A DNA stretch of 64,000 nt, taken from Methanobacteriota archaeon. GTDB lineage: Archaea; Thermoplasmatota; Poseidoniia; Poseidoniales; Thalassarchaeaceae. The translations under genes and the position numbers were made by a program. The stretch lies in assembly GCA_018654845.1 (NCBI GenBank), contig JABIKU010000025.1, forward strand, positions 100,437 to 164,436, given 5' to 3'. The notes beneath the pieces were generated by a model. It saw nothing but the letters and a program-made list of their open reading frames with translations, searched no databases and was not told the origin of the DNA. How positions within the stretch are numbered: position 1 is the first letter of the stretch; each line of letters begins with the position of its first letter. Below, piece by piece: positions 16,809 through 25,760 of this stretch.

Positions 16809-17597
16809 TTAAGGTCGACGATCTCTGTGTGATGCGACCAATGCGGTCATTAACAATCCACCGCCAATTCCAAAATATAATCCTTCATTGCCAACGCCTT
16901 TTCCTGCTAAATCCTGAAAGGCTAAACCCATTATACCGGTAATTGGAATCGAATATATCACAAATCGCCCAATCCAAATTCTTGGCGTAGGTGCAATTCC
17001 CATCGGCCGCAAAACTACCGAACTCGATCTGATAATTACTTGCCAATCAACTCTAGTTGCACCAATTTGTAGTCTTTGTAATACGATAGGTCTGATTCCA
17101 GGATCCGCTGAATCCTCATGGTGAGATTCACCTCGACCGGTAATCAATCGTAATCGGCTGAGATCAGAACGGCGCTCAAGCAACCTTTCGGTTAACGCCG
17201 CAGCTGAAGGAGGATCCAATCCATGCAAATCAATATTGAGCACTCCACGCTCTCGAAATACTTTCTCAGAGACTTGCCAGATTGGCTCACCCGCAGTATC
17301 AGACGGCCCACGATCTTCTATCGATGCTAAAATTGCTTGAGTTCGTTCCAATTCCACACGTTTGATTTCTGTTGGATTTTTTTCATTAATTGAAAGATTT
17401 CTTAATCTTATCAAGGCCAAAGAGGCAACTATGACAAAACTGATGCCACCTGCAGTTAACCCCAGCTGTATGGTTTGAGGAATATCTGGTTCTACCATGT
17501 CGGTAGCAATAATTGTGATGATTGAAGCCATGACAGTTACCATCGCGCTTACAACAAGTGCTAGCATGAAAGCATCGCCTACACCTACCCGAGCCAT
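16809..17597 (-). CDS. Membrane protein with central Smr domain
   Basis: A protein of 262 residues with two transmembrane helices at about 10-32 and 42-64, a soluble middle, and two more helices near 205-255. The middle contains a recognisable Smr (small MutS-related) domain: LNIDLHG at 120-126 and LITGRGESHH at 151-160, the two conserved motifs of this nicking/RNase-type domain. Smr domains are normally soluble or fused to MutS2, so placement between membrane helices is unusual. The predicted topology puts the domain in the cytoplasm. Function is unknown; membrane-tethered nucleic acid cleavage or binding is possible. Confidence 0.7.
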   Translation of the reverse strand: MARVGVGDAFMLALVVSAMVTVMASIITIIATDMVEPDIPQTIQLGLTAGGISFVIVASLALIRLRNLSINEKNPTEIKRVELERTQAILASIEDRGPSDTAGEPIWQVSEKVFRERGVLNIDLHGLDPPSAAALTERLLERRSDLSRLRLITGRGESHHEDSADPGIRPIVLQRLQIGATRVDWQVIIRSSSVVLRPMGIAPTPRIWIGRFVIYSIPITGIMGLAFQDLAGKGVGNEGLYFGIGGGLLMTALVASHRDRRP

Positions 17598-17735
17598 GTA
17601 TAGCGCAAGACAGGTCGTTCAATATACCAATGGTGCTGAATTGAATTAAATTACGAAATGTGACAGCGTATATTCAAGGTGCTGGCGATATCAATTTGAA
17701 GAAGCATTGATGACGAGAATTGCTTTGAAAGTATC

Positions 17736-18491
17736 ATGGGGACTCTAGCGAATGGTCGATTTGAGCGCAAGCGTGAAGAAAAAATTGGCCGAATAATCGC
17801 TGGAGTTATCGGTGCTTATCTATTATTGATAGTAATAATTCCACTTGTTTTGCCAACGAATTCAATTCCAGAATTATCCGGTCGAGCAAACCAATTTGAC
17901 TATGCGACCCAAGACGATTGGGCATCATGGGGGAATAATGACAATGGTGAAAATTCCAAAGTAGGGCATGATCAATCGATTCACGGCGGCGACTTTGCTT
18001 GGTCTGAACTCAATCCAGTCGCAGCATTCGTATACGCTTTCGGTGATTTGAATTGTCATCAAAAACATACACGATCTTGGGAATTAAATGGTAATCAACT
18101 AGCGATGTGTACTCGAGATATCGGAATTATGCTCGGTGTAGTCGTAGGGGCGTTAATTTGGAGCCGCCGAGGATTGAATCGATGGACTACTAGAGATAGC
18201 TTCCTTTCGATTTTTCAGGATCAAACGATAGAGGATTTTTACCATAAGGATCAACGCTTACTAGCAATGATTGGACTTTGTGGAATAGGACTTATTCCTA
18301 TGGCAATCGATGGTTTTACCCAATTACTCACTGACTATGAATCGACAAATTTCATCAGAGTTATTACAGGTTTCGGCGCAGGATTAGTCGCCGGCTGGTG
18401 GTTCTCTGCTTCATTCAGTTCGCGTTCACAATATTTTGAAGGACCCGAACAAGTACAATTACCGGCAAATGCAAAATTAGTAGTTAAATAA
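17736..18491 (+). CDS. DUF2085-like membrane protein
   Basis: A protein of 251 residues with about five transmembrane helices: 22-42, one near 127-147, 170-190, and two near the C-terminus. The stretch FGDLNCHQKHTRSWELNGNQLAMCTRDIGIMLG matches the DUF2085 signature (CHQ, then a Cys-rich turn before a helix). The family is widespread in archaea and bacteria and has no established function; the Cys and His residues could bind a metal. It converges on, and directly abuts, the thymidylate kinase gene. Confidence 0.7.
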   Translation: MGTLANGRFERKREEKIGRIIAGVIGAYLLLIVIIPLVLPTNSIPELSGRANQFDYATQDDWASWGNNDNGENSKVGHDQSIHGGDFAWSELNPVAAFVYAFGDLNCHQKHTRSWELNGNQLAMCTRDIGIMLGVVVGALIWSRRGLNRWTTRDSFLSIFQDQTIEDFYHKDQRLLAMIGLCGIGLIPMAIDGFTQLLTDYESTNFIRVITGFGAGLVAGWWFSASFSSRSQYFEGPEQVQLPANAKLVVK

Positions 18492-19832
18492 TCACAGTGA
18501 ACCTTGCCACCATTCTACCAATTCCTTCGTTGTTGTTGGTAATTTTCCGTTAGATTTCCCCGCACCAAGAATCGCTAAACGTTGCATCGTATTTTCAACC
18601 GCAACCGAATGTTGTTGAGAACGAATAATTTGACCTATCACAAAACGAAGGTGGGTGTTTGGGTTGACGATTTGCCACTTTCGGATAGCATTTCGCAATG
18701 GCCAAATCACCAAAGAAAGAATCCCAAAGGGCTGAACTGGATCCTTCAATTGATTGCGTGTTGAATCTCGTCCCAATAGAGATTTATGCTGATGAATCCA
18801 ATCCAATTCCTCTGCAAGATATCGAACGATTTTGTGAGAATGACTCTCTGAAACTGCACGCACTGGCCCTTGCCCTGCGCGCAGGTCGCCGATATTTGCT
18901 GACGATAATAAAGAAAGAGTTCCACAGATAGATGAAATAGAGTGTGCAAGAACACTCTTCGGTACGTCTATCCGTCCACCCTCGCGTGTTCTCGACAAAT
19001 TTTGATGCAATTTTTCAGCACCATTGAGAACTTGCCATGGTTTGCTGCCAGCCAACCAATCAGAGTGATTGACAGCTGGTTTTACACCTAATCCAGTAAG
19101 CATAGTCTGACCTTTTGCAACCTGTAACAATTTTCTGATTAAGTGCTGCTCAACGATTTCCGTATCTACGTTCAAAGGTGATGGGTGTGAGTGGATAAAA
19201 CGCCTAATTCTAAGTTTTAATTTTCGCTTGAATTCATCCTCGGTTCCTTCATTCAAAACCGGACCGATAACCGCACCCATATCGAATGGGGTCGGCATCT
19301 CAATCTTACCCGAGAGGAGTTGTTGATAACCAGCACGGATTTGTTTTTGCAACTCGCTGGTTTCAAAGTATTCTTCTTTTTCAGAATGAACTCTTAGCGT
19401 GCCACTTTTGATGCGATTTAATGCAACCTCAGGGTCGCAATCAACCCAGACACAAAGATCAGGAATAAGGGCTGCAGAATTCATGTGTGCGACCCTATCT
19501 ACGCCAAGATTCCCGACTATTCCTTGGTAAACTAATGATGAGTGTACATTACGTTCTGAAACCACGATTTTCCCCTCCTCAAGTCGAGGTAAAATCCAGC
19601 TATGTGAATGGTCGACTCTGTCGGCTGCGAATAGTCCAGCCTCACCTTCTGGCGTCGTGGTTTTTGTCCGAACTGCATCGATAGCAAGCCGTCCAAGAGG
19701 GTGCTCTCGGCGAGGCTCGCTAGTGACATCGACAGAAGTGAAGCAAAATTCCTTTTCGAGAACTTCTGCAATCACTTTCGTAGCGAGACCTTTTCCGCTA
19801 CCATCGCCACCTTCAACCGTGATTAAATACAT
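18492..19832 (-). CDS. tmk: Thymidylate kinase with an unexplained C-terminal extension
   Basis: The N-terminal 205 residues are a dTMP kinase: P-loop GGDGSGKG (8-15), the DR(V) of FAADRVDHSH, SERNVHSSLVYQG, and a LID-like basic stretch. It phosphorylates dTMP to dTDP for DNA synthesis. The chain then continues for about 240 residues with no domain I recognise; it is helical, rich in His and Arg, and has no membrane helix. Typical Tmk is about 200-215 residues, so this is roughly double length. GGTGA lies 5 nt before the ATG. The gene follows a membrane protein gene by 8 bp on the same strand. Confidence 0.85.
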   Translation of the reverse strand: MYLITVEGGDGSGKGLATKVIAEVLEKEFCFTSVDVTSEPRREHPLGRLAIDAVRTKTTTPEGEAGLFAADRVDHSHSWILPRLEEGKIVVSERNVHSSLVYQGIVGNLGVDRVAHMNSAALIPDLCVWVDCDPEVALNRIKSGTLRVHSEKEEYFETSELQKQIRAGYQQLLSGKIEMPTPFDMGAVIGPVLNEGTEDEFKRKLKLRIRRFIHSHPSPLNVDTEIVEQHLIRKLLQVAKGQTMLTGLGVKPAVNHSDWLAGSKPWQVLNGAEKLHQNLSRTREGGRIDVPKSVLAHSISSICGTLSLLSSANIGDLRAGQGPVRAVSESHSHKIVRYLAEELDWIHQHKSLLGRDSTRNQLKDPVQPFGILSLVIWPLRNAIRKWQIVNPNTHLRFVIGQIIRSQQHSVAVENTMQRLAILGAGKSNGKLPTTTKELVEWWQGSL

Positions 19833-19840
19833 ATTTCACC

Positions 19841-20584
19841 TCAGTCGGTAACCGGATTATAATCGGTGAATTGATCACGACAAAGATAGATCATACCAAG
19901 CCCGAGAAGAATAAAAAGTGGACCGATAAAAATCATCCCTCGACTAAATAGTCCAAAGAAAGTCAACCACCAAGCTCGACGGTAATGATCGCCACTATAT
20001 GCTGCGAAGCCACCGGCGATTCCAGCTAATCCGGCAAGTAAAGTAATGACAGCAATAAATGTACCAATAAATACAGACTCACCTAAATGGCTTTCACCTC
20101 GCATATCTTTCTCAATAAGACCTGAGCCGGGCGTCAATGTAATTGGAATTTGAGCGTGGTCACCCGGAATAAGAAGAATCTCGACAGTAATATTACCAGG
20201 ATGTTCAACTAGTATTATCGAAGAATGGCGAGCGATTTCATCGAATGAAAAACGGCCTCCTGAGTCGGTCGTATCTTGAGAAATTTCAAGCCGGTTCATA
20301 TCAAGAATTTTGACGACTACGCCCTCGATAGGATCTCCGCCTGAACTATTATCAAGCAAGGCAGAGATCACCAATCCGTCAACATCAGATGTGCCCTCAG
20401 AATCATCAATCGTACCGAGAACATCTGACGGATCGGCCGAAATCAATAAGATCCCAAGCATAGCACCGAGTGCACTGCCCATAATGATCAGAAGTGCGCC
20501 GGCAACACGGGTTGCAGGATCGAGTGAAAGGTCGTAAAGCCATAATTCGGTACGCGAATGGCGAGAAAAATCATCATCATCCAT
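19841..20584 (-). CDS. Membrane protein with carboxypeptidase-regulatory-like beta domain
   Basis: A protein of 247 residues. It has one transmembrane helix near 25-48, an extracellular beta domain at about 65-150 that fits the CarboxypepD_reg/transthyretin-like fold (GVVVKILD..., DTTDSGGRFSFDEI), and two further helices near 170-195 and 212-237. Such domains usually serve as spacers or ligand-binding modules on the cell surface. No enzymatic motif is visible. It lies 8 bp upstream of tmk and 12 bp downstream of the cyclotransferase-like gene on the same strand. Confidence 0.6.
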   Translation of the reverse strand: MDDDDFSRHSRTELWLYDLSLDPATRVAGALLIIMGSALGAMLGILLISADPSDVLGTIDDSEGTSDVDGLVISALLDNSSGGDPIEGVVVKILDMNRLEISQDTTDSGGRFSFDEIARHSSIILVEHPGNITVEILLIPGDHAQIPITLTPGSGLIEKDMRGESHLGESVFIGTFIAVITLLAGLAGIAGGFAAYSGDHYRRAWWLTFFGLFSRGMIFIGPLFILLGLGMIYLCRDQFTDYNPVTD

Positions 20585-20596
20585 GGCTACGCCTCC

Positions 20597-21595
20597 CTAC
20601 TCCTTTCCATCCCTAGGTGAAGAAGGCTTCTCAGTTTGTTGTCTAGTGATTATCAATAAAATGAATCGTGCGATTACGCTCATAAGACGCATGGAACTCA
20701 GGAAAATGATTACGACTGTAATCAGGAAAATCGGCAATAGCCCCATAAGAATGCTCGACGGTATATATTTTGAGTTATTATCGTCAGAGGGGGTCTGAGA
20801 GTTATCAAACGAAACTAGATGCATCGAGGTCCAGTTCTTGCCGGTAATCAGGAATGCGTCTCGCTCAGGGAAGTAGGCTATCCCATTCAACACGTCATTG
20901 TACCCGTCGGACTCGTTCTCGGCTAAAACTGAGGCGTCTATGGTCGATTCGACCTCGCCGGTGGTCTTGTTGATTGCGATGATAGAATTGCTGCCCCAGA
21001 CGTTTGCATATACCGTCTGGGCGACGCACTCTAGCTCGTTAAGCAAATCCACCTCGATTCCCTGATCAGTTACGGAAAGTGTTGCTTCAACGGAGAAGTC
21101 GAAAGGGTTCCTGAAAGTCAGATCTGAAGTACCGTTGGACATTACCAAATGATTTCCGTCGTAACACAGCCCCCAGCCTTCACCGGAGAACGTGTGATTA
21201 GCGATGATCTCGAGCGTCCCAATGTCGAAAACCAAGGCTATCTCCTCCCTCCAAGTGAGCATCACGATAGTATCTCCGACAACGGTGATGCCCTCTCCGA
21301 ACAGGCTCTGGTCGAGTTGTGTCTGCCGCAGCACCTCTCCGCTCGATGGGTCCACTTCCCTAAGGCTGGAACTACCGTACAGACCCGTGCTCTCGTAAAG
21401 TGAACCATCGTGCATCTCTAACCCCTGGGTGAACGCCCCCTCGTCGTGGGAATGAGATGAAATAACGTGCAATTCAGTTACTTTTGAGACACCTTCAGCA
21501 GCGACGGGTGCGAATGTCAGAAGCAGTACGACCAGCATAACCGGGAATACGCGTGACGCCGGGCCGGGCTCAATCATGTACGAACGATGCTCCAT
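20597..21595 (-). CDS. Glutamine cyclotransferase-like beta-propeller, membrane anchored
   Basis: Secreted protein resembling the bacterial/plant-type glutaminyl-peptide cyclotransferase family, which forms N-terminal pyroglutamate. The diagnostic start of the propeller, HDEGAFTQGLEMHDGSLYESTGLYGSS, is followed by FGEGI, LTWRE and LNGIAYFPERDAFLITGKNW. A signal peptide (PVMLVVLLLTFAPVAAEG) precedes it and a C-terminal helix with a basic tail anchors it. The open frame extends to 21781, but that would overlap the divergent gene's signal sequence, so I chose ATG 21595; ATG 21577 is also possible. Two 60-base lines counted by hand inside the gene are 52% and 63% G+C, against 37-43% in lines from its flanks, which hints at recent acquisition. 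Confidence 0.82.
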   Translation of the reverse strand: MEHRSYMIEPGPASRVFPVMLVVLLLTFAPVAAEGVSKVTELHVISSHSHDEGAFTQGLEMHDGSLYESTGLYGSSSLREVDPSSGEVLRQTQLDQSLFGEGITVVGDTIVMLTWREEIALVFDIGTLEIIANHTFSGEGWGLCYDGNHLVMSNGTSDLTFRNPFDFSVEATLSVTDQGIEVDLLNELECVAQTVYANVWGSNSIIAINKTTGEVESTIDASVLAENESDGYNDVLNGIAYFPERDAFLITGKNWTSMHLVSFDNSQTPSDDNNSKYIPSSILMGLLPIFLITVVIIFLSSMRLMSVIARFILLIITRQQTEKPSSPRDGKE

Positions 21596-21653
21596 CGATG
21601 TTAAAATAGGTCTCAAACGGGCTTGAACTTGTTCTGAACACGAAGTGTTACCC

Positions 21654-24600
21654 ATGTTGACCGCACCCACCACTCGACGCACAACAACTACGTTGTTGCT
21701 AGTCTCGTTGATGTTAGTGGCTAGTTTGTCTCCGATGGCATTGGCTGTGCCGGTCAGTGATGAGGCGGTTTCAGAGTTCATGGCGGGCGATTTGGATGAA
21801 TTCGATGCAACACTTGAAGGTAATCAATACATGTTCACCGACGATAAAGAACCAGTCTTTTCGGCTACCAGTTACCTGAAAAAGCAATGGGTTGAAGCCG
21901 GCTACCCAAACCTAATTTTACCATTTTCGCAGTCGTACAGTAATTCTCGATCTACTGCGAGAAATTGCACAAATGCTTGGAGTCAAGGCGATACAGATAC
22001 GATTCCAACCGCCAGTGGTACCGTTGATGCAACAGTGCAAAAAATCTCGACTAATTCAGCGATTTTTGTCCAAAATGGACAAGTTATTCCAGCAACAACT
22101 CTCAACGACATTGCTTCAACTTTTGAATCGACGATTTATCCTACGGACACAACATATTTCGGAACACCTCCGGATGTGGACAATAATTGTCAGGTTGAAA
22201 TAGTAATCATCACAATGGATGGAGCTGGTGGCACCGGAGGTTATTTTTCGCCTGGTGTAGCGTCGAGTAGAGAATCAGTTTTCATCGATGCTGACGACAT
22301 GAATTGGCGCAATACAATTTTATCTCACGAACTTGAACATCTTTTGCACAATGCTCGTGATCCTTACGAACATTTGTGGATTGATGAAGGAGCAGCCGAC
22401 ATGGCCGCTTACCTCTGTTTCGGTGTGACCAGTACCTTGACTGGCCATGCAAATGAATGGTCGGAAAATTCCAATCTTAGCGTCCGCTGGTGGAATCAAC
22501 GACTCGCAGATTATGGTGCTGGTTTCATGTTCATGATGTATCTAGCTGACAAATTGGGCGGTGGTGCAGCGATTGCTAGTTTGGTTGCAGACACATCTAC
22601 GGGCGGAGCGGGAATTGTCAATCTCGCAGCCAATCCACAACCAGGGTCGACTGCTATTGGAACGACCATGAGCGAGATTTATGCGAATTTCAGTGTAGCA
22701 GTCACTCTCGATAGTGCACAAGGAGCATTTGGATTTTCAAATCTTGATCTCGCATCGTCCTGTACCGCTTCACAGGTTTGTAAAGTTCAAATGAGCGGTT
22801 TCAACGACCAGTGGGTTAACGATTGGTCGAGCGGTTCTCAATCTATCGAAGGGTGGGGGATGCGCTCATACAAATTCTCTCAAGGTTCAGGAGCGCCTCT
22901 CAATATGATGGTTTCACCGACTCAATTCGGTTTTGAAGGATTGATCTTGCAGAAAGAATCAGCAACGGGAACATGGAGTATGGAACGACTTCGAATCGAC
23001 CCGGCTAGTGGTGCTGCAACAGGCCTCGTTCATGGGTTTGGAAATGTTACCGATGAGGTTTGGTTGATTACTTGGTACGAATCACTGGTAGATGATTGTG
23101 ATTACAATTTTGCAAGCTGTGGAATCACAACTGGCTCTTATCCAGAAGCAGCAATAACAGTTCAAGCTGGATTGATTACTAATCCTGCAGAAATCCAAAT
23201 AGATTCTGTGATTCCATTCGATAGAGATGGAAATCTTCTCGATGATAGTATTGAAATCCAACTTGAAGTGACTTCAAATGCTTTCTTTGAAATCCTTGAA
23301 GTTGAGGTCGAAGCATTCCTCAATAATACACTAAAAGATACAGTAACTTTCGACATTACTGCAGGAAATAGCATCGCATCGGAGAAAAGTGTATGGTTTA
23401 CACCGCCTGAAACAGGTGACTGGACCTTTGGAGTAAGCATCACAGACGTTACTGGTGCGCTCGTTGACCAAGCATTTGCACTACCAATAAATCTAGCAAA
23501 TATGGAGCCGGTCGCATCAGGTTCACTCTCGACAAATATGACTCAAACTTGGCTGCCAATCAGTATGTTTGGTTCAGGATATGATGCTTGGGGTTTCTCG
23601 CAATTAAATGGAACCTTTAGCCATAATGAAACACCGATGGCATATTTCTGGGATCTCGGTGATAACACCAGTTCAGGTCTAAAGAACCCGGTTCACTCTT
23701 ACATCAATGCTGGTCAATATGTCGTTGTCCTAACCATACAAGATCAAGGTGGATATTTCTCTGAACCACAATCCTGGACAATCGATGTCGATGACACCTC
23801 TGAACCGATTCCAATTATCTCCGTCGATGGAATAGTCCAAACGGATGAATTAGTTTTGAAAACGAACCAACGAGTTCAATTTTCTGCTCATGATACAATT
23901 GACAACGTGCCTACAGACGAACTTCAATTCACTTGGGATTGGGGAGATAGTAATATCGAAACAGGACAAGGTTTAGTCGAGATTGGGCATGCTTGGGTCG
24001 ACGGAAGTGCAGACGGAATTATCTACACACTGACTCTAACCGTCGATGATGGAACATATTTTGTTGAACACACACTTTACATCAGAATTCTAAACCGTGT
24101 TCCTTTACAAATATTCGATGAAACATTACAAACATTCACTTTGACTCCTCTTGAAATGCCAGATGTTTTTGAAGATCTCGATGGATTGATTGTCGAGTAC
24201 CGATGGACCTTTGAAGGTGGTGTTAATCTCGAAGGATCTGGAATGACAATTACCTCCGAATTCTCTGCAACCGAATCTTTTGAAATGAATCCAATTGTCG
24301 GTTGGAAAACACCTGGAATCAAGAATATCACACTCGAGGTTACCGATGACGATGGAAATTCATCGTTTGCAATCCTCGAGATCCATGTGACAAATCAGCG
24401 ACCAGTCGCTGTTTTCGCCCGTCCAGCCGACGGGACGATTGATACCGAATATCTATTCGAAAGCATCTCATTTGATCCGGATGGAGATACTTCACTACTG
24501 GAGACAATTTGGAACATTTCTAGCCTCGATGAACCAATATATAACATCTCATCGGTCCACCATACATTCCTTGAACCTGGCCTTTACACAGTGAGCTTAG

Positions 24601-25760
24601 TTGTCGTAGATGAGAGGGGAACTTCATCGGCAGTAAAATCTTACTCGATTAGAATAGCCAATCCACTTCCAGTTCCTATGCTAGATTTCAGACAACCAAG
24701 CATTAATGGATCCATCATTGATTACATCCCTTCTGACGAATCGACTGTATCTTGGCAAGTACCTCATACCGAGTTAGGAAATGCATTTATCGCTCCGGGA
24801 ATGCCACTACAATTCGATGGCTCAAAGAGTTATGATGCCGACCCACTTTTCGTCGGCAGAACATCCACAGAACAAACCGATTCTGAATGGAATGGAATAA
24901 CTAGATGGATTTGGGACTTCGGGGATGCATCTCCACAAGTCGAAGGTCCAACGGTTTGGCATCATTACGAATTATCAGGAACATATCGCGTTACATTGAC
25001 TGTTATTGATGGATTTGAAGCTGGCGAAACCAATTCCACGACAATATTAGTTCATGTTTCGCACGCACCGGAAATAATTACTACTGATCCTATCGGCGCG
25101 GATTATGTTATCGTCAATGATCTAGTTCTGCTCGATTCAGAAGCAATCGACCCGGACTTAGAAAATGGCATCTTAGCATGGATGGATATTGATGCGAATG
25201 ATGATTCAGATGGAGATGGAAATCCTGCGAATGATCAAGATCGTTTCCTTTCATCTAATTTGACGATTCGCTGGGATTTGAACAGTTTAATCGATTCCAA
25301 TCTAGATGGTAATATGCGTAACGATTTCATCTGGGGAGAGCAAACATGGACGAAACCAGGTGAGATTCGAATCATCATGGAAGTTTGTGACGGAGTAGGA
25401 GTTTGTACATCTGAAGATTTCGTAGTTACTATTCTCGGAATACAAGAAGTGGATAATAAGATTACACTCGCTGATTTGACATGGCAAGATTTAGTTCCCA
25501 ACGCCAGCAGTGCAGGTTTACTGGCATTGGTAGCAGCAGTTCTTCTTCTTGGCTGGTTCATTATGAAACAAAAAGATGAAGAGGAACTTGACGCCGAAAA
25601 CATGCAAGAAACCTATGATGTTCAAGAGGTTGTTGTAGAAGGAAACTTACCAGGAATGGATCAACATTTGCCACCTCCACAACCTAAGTATTTGACAGTC
25701 GAAGAGCGAAGGGATAAGGAATCAGGATATATCCGCCCAATTCGTACGAGGAGACGATGA
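21654..25760 (+). CDS. Secreted zinc metalloprotease with PKD repeats and membrane anchor
   Basis: Surface protein of 1368 residues. A signal peptide ends near residue 33 (LSPMALA). A gluzincin-type site follows: HELEH at 225-229 with a probable third ligand E245 in WIDEGAADMAAYL, closest in layout to hyicolysin-like (M30) peptidases. Several PKD/Ig-like beta domains follow, seen from FWDLGDNTSSG, FTWDWGDS and IWDFGDASP, each with the later Y/W-x-V-x-L-T-V strand. A single transmembrane helix (LLALVAAVLLLGWFIM) lies near the end with a short cytoplasmic tail. ATG 21654 is preferred over GTG 21645. It probably degrades extracellular protein; the exact peptidase family is uncertain. It overlaps the next gene by 4 bp. 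Confidence 0.85.
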   Translation: MLTAPTTRRTTTTLLLVSLMLVASLSPMALAVPVSDEAVSEFMAGDLDEFDATLEGNQYMFTDDKEPVFSATSYLKKQWVEAGYPNLILPFSQSYSNSRSTARNCTNAWSQGDTDTIPTASGTVDATVQKISTNSAIFVQNGQVIPATTLNDIASTFESTIYPTDTTYFGTPPDVDNNCQVEIVIITMDGAGGTGGYFSPGVASSRESVFIDADDMNWRNTILSHELEHLLHNARDPYEHLWIDEGAADMAAYLCFGVTSTLTGHANEWSENSNLSVRWWNQRLADYGAGFMFMMYLADKLGGGAAIASLVADTSTGGAGIVNLAANPQPGSTAIGTTMSEIYANFSVAVTLDSAQGAFGFSNLDLASSCTASQVCKVQMSGFNDQWVNDWSSGSQSIEGWGMRSYKFSQGSGAPLNMMVSPTQFGFEGLILQKESATGTWSMERLRIDPASGAATGLVHGFGNVTDEVWLITWYESLVDDCDYNFASCGITTGSYPEAAITVQAGLITNPAEIQIDSVIPFDRDGNLLDDSIEIQLEVTSNAFFEILEVEVEAFLNNTLKDTVTFDITAGNSIASEKSVWFTPPETGDWTFGVSITDVTGALVDQAFALPINLANMEPVASGSLSTNMTQTWLPISMFGSGYDAWGFSQLNGTFSHNETPMAYFWDLGDNTSSGLKNPVHSYINAGQYVVVLTIQDQGGYFSEPQSWTIDVDDTSEPIPIISVDGIVQTDELVLKTNQRVQFSAHDTIDNVPTDELQFTWDWGDSNIETGQGLVEIGHAWVDGSADGIIYTLTLTVDDGTYFVEHTLYIRILNRVPLQIFDETLQTFTLTPLEMPDVFEDLDGLIVEYRWTFEGGVNLEGSGMTITSEFSATESFEMNPIVGWKTPGIKNITLEVTDDDGNSSFAILEIHVTNQRPVAVFARPADGTIDTEYLFESISFDPDGDTSLLETIWNISSLDEPIYNISSVHHTFLEPGLYTVSLVVVDERGTSSAVKSYSIRIANPLPVPMLDFRQPSINGSIIDYIPSDESTVSWQVPHTELGNAFIAPGMPLQFDGSKSYDADPLFVGRTSTEQTDSEWNGITRWIWDFGDASPQVEGPTVWHHYELSGTYRVTLTVIDGFEAGETNSTTILVHVSHAPEIITTDPIGADYVIVNDLVLLDSEAIDPDLENGILAWMDIDANDDSDGDGNPANDQDRFLSSNLTIRWDLNSLIDSNLDGNMRNDFIWGEQTWTKPGEIRIIMEVCDGVGVCTSEDFVVTILGIQEVDNKITLADLTWQDLVPNASSAGLLALVAAVLLLGWFIMKQKDEEELDAENMQETYDVQEVVVEGNLPGMDQHLPPPQPKYLTVEERRDKESGYIRPIRTRRR

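Noticed and set aside
21596-21781. Extended N-terminus of the cyclotransferase-like protein
   Set aside because: It is antisense to the signal peptide of the divergent metalloprotease and precedes a proper signal peptide of its own.
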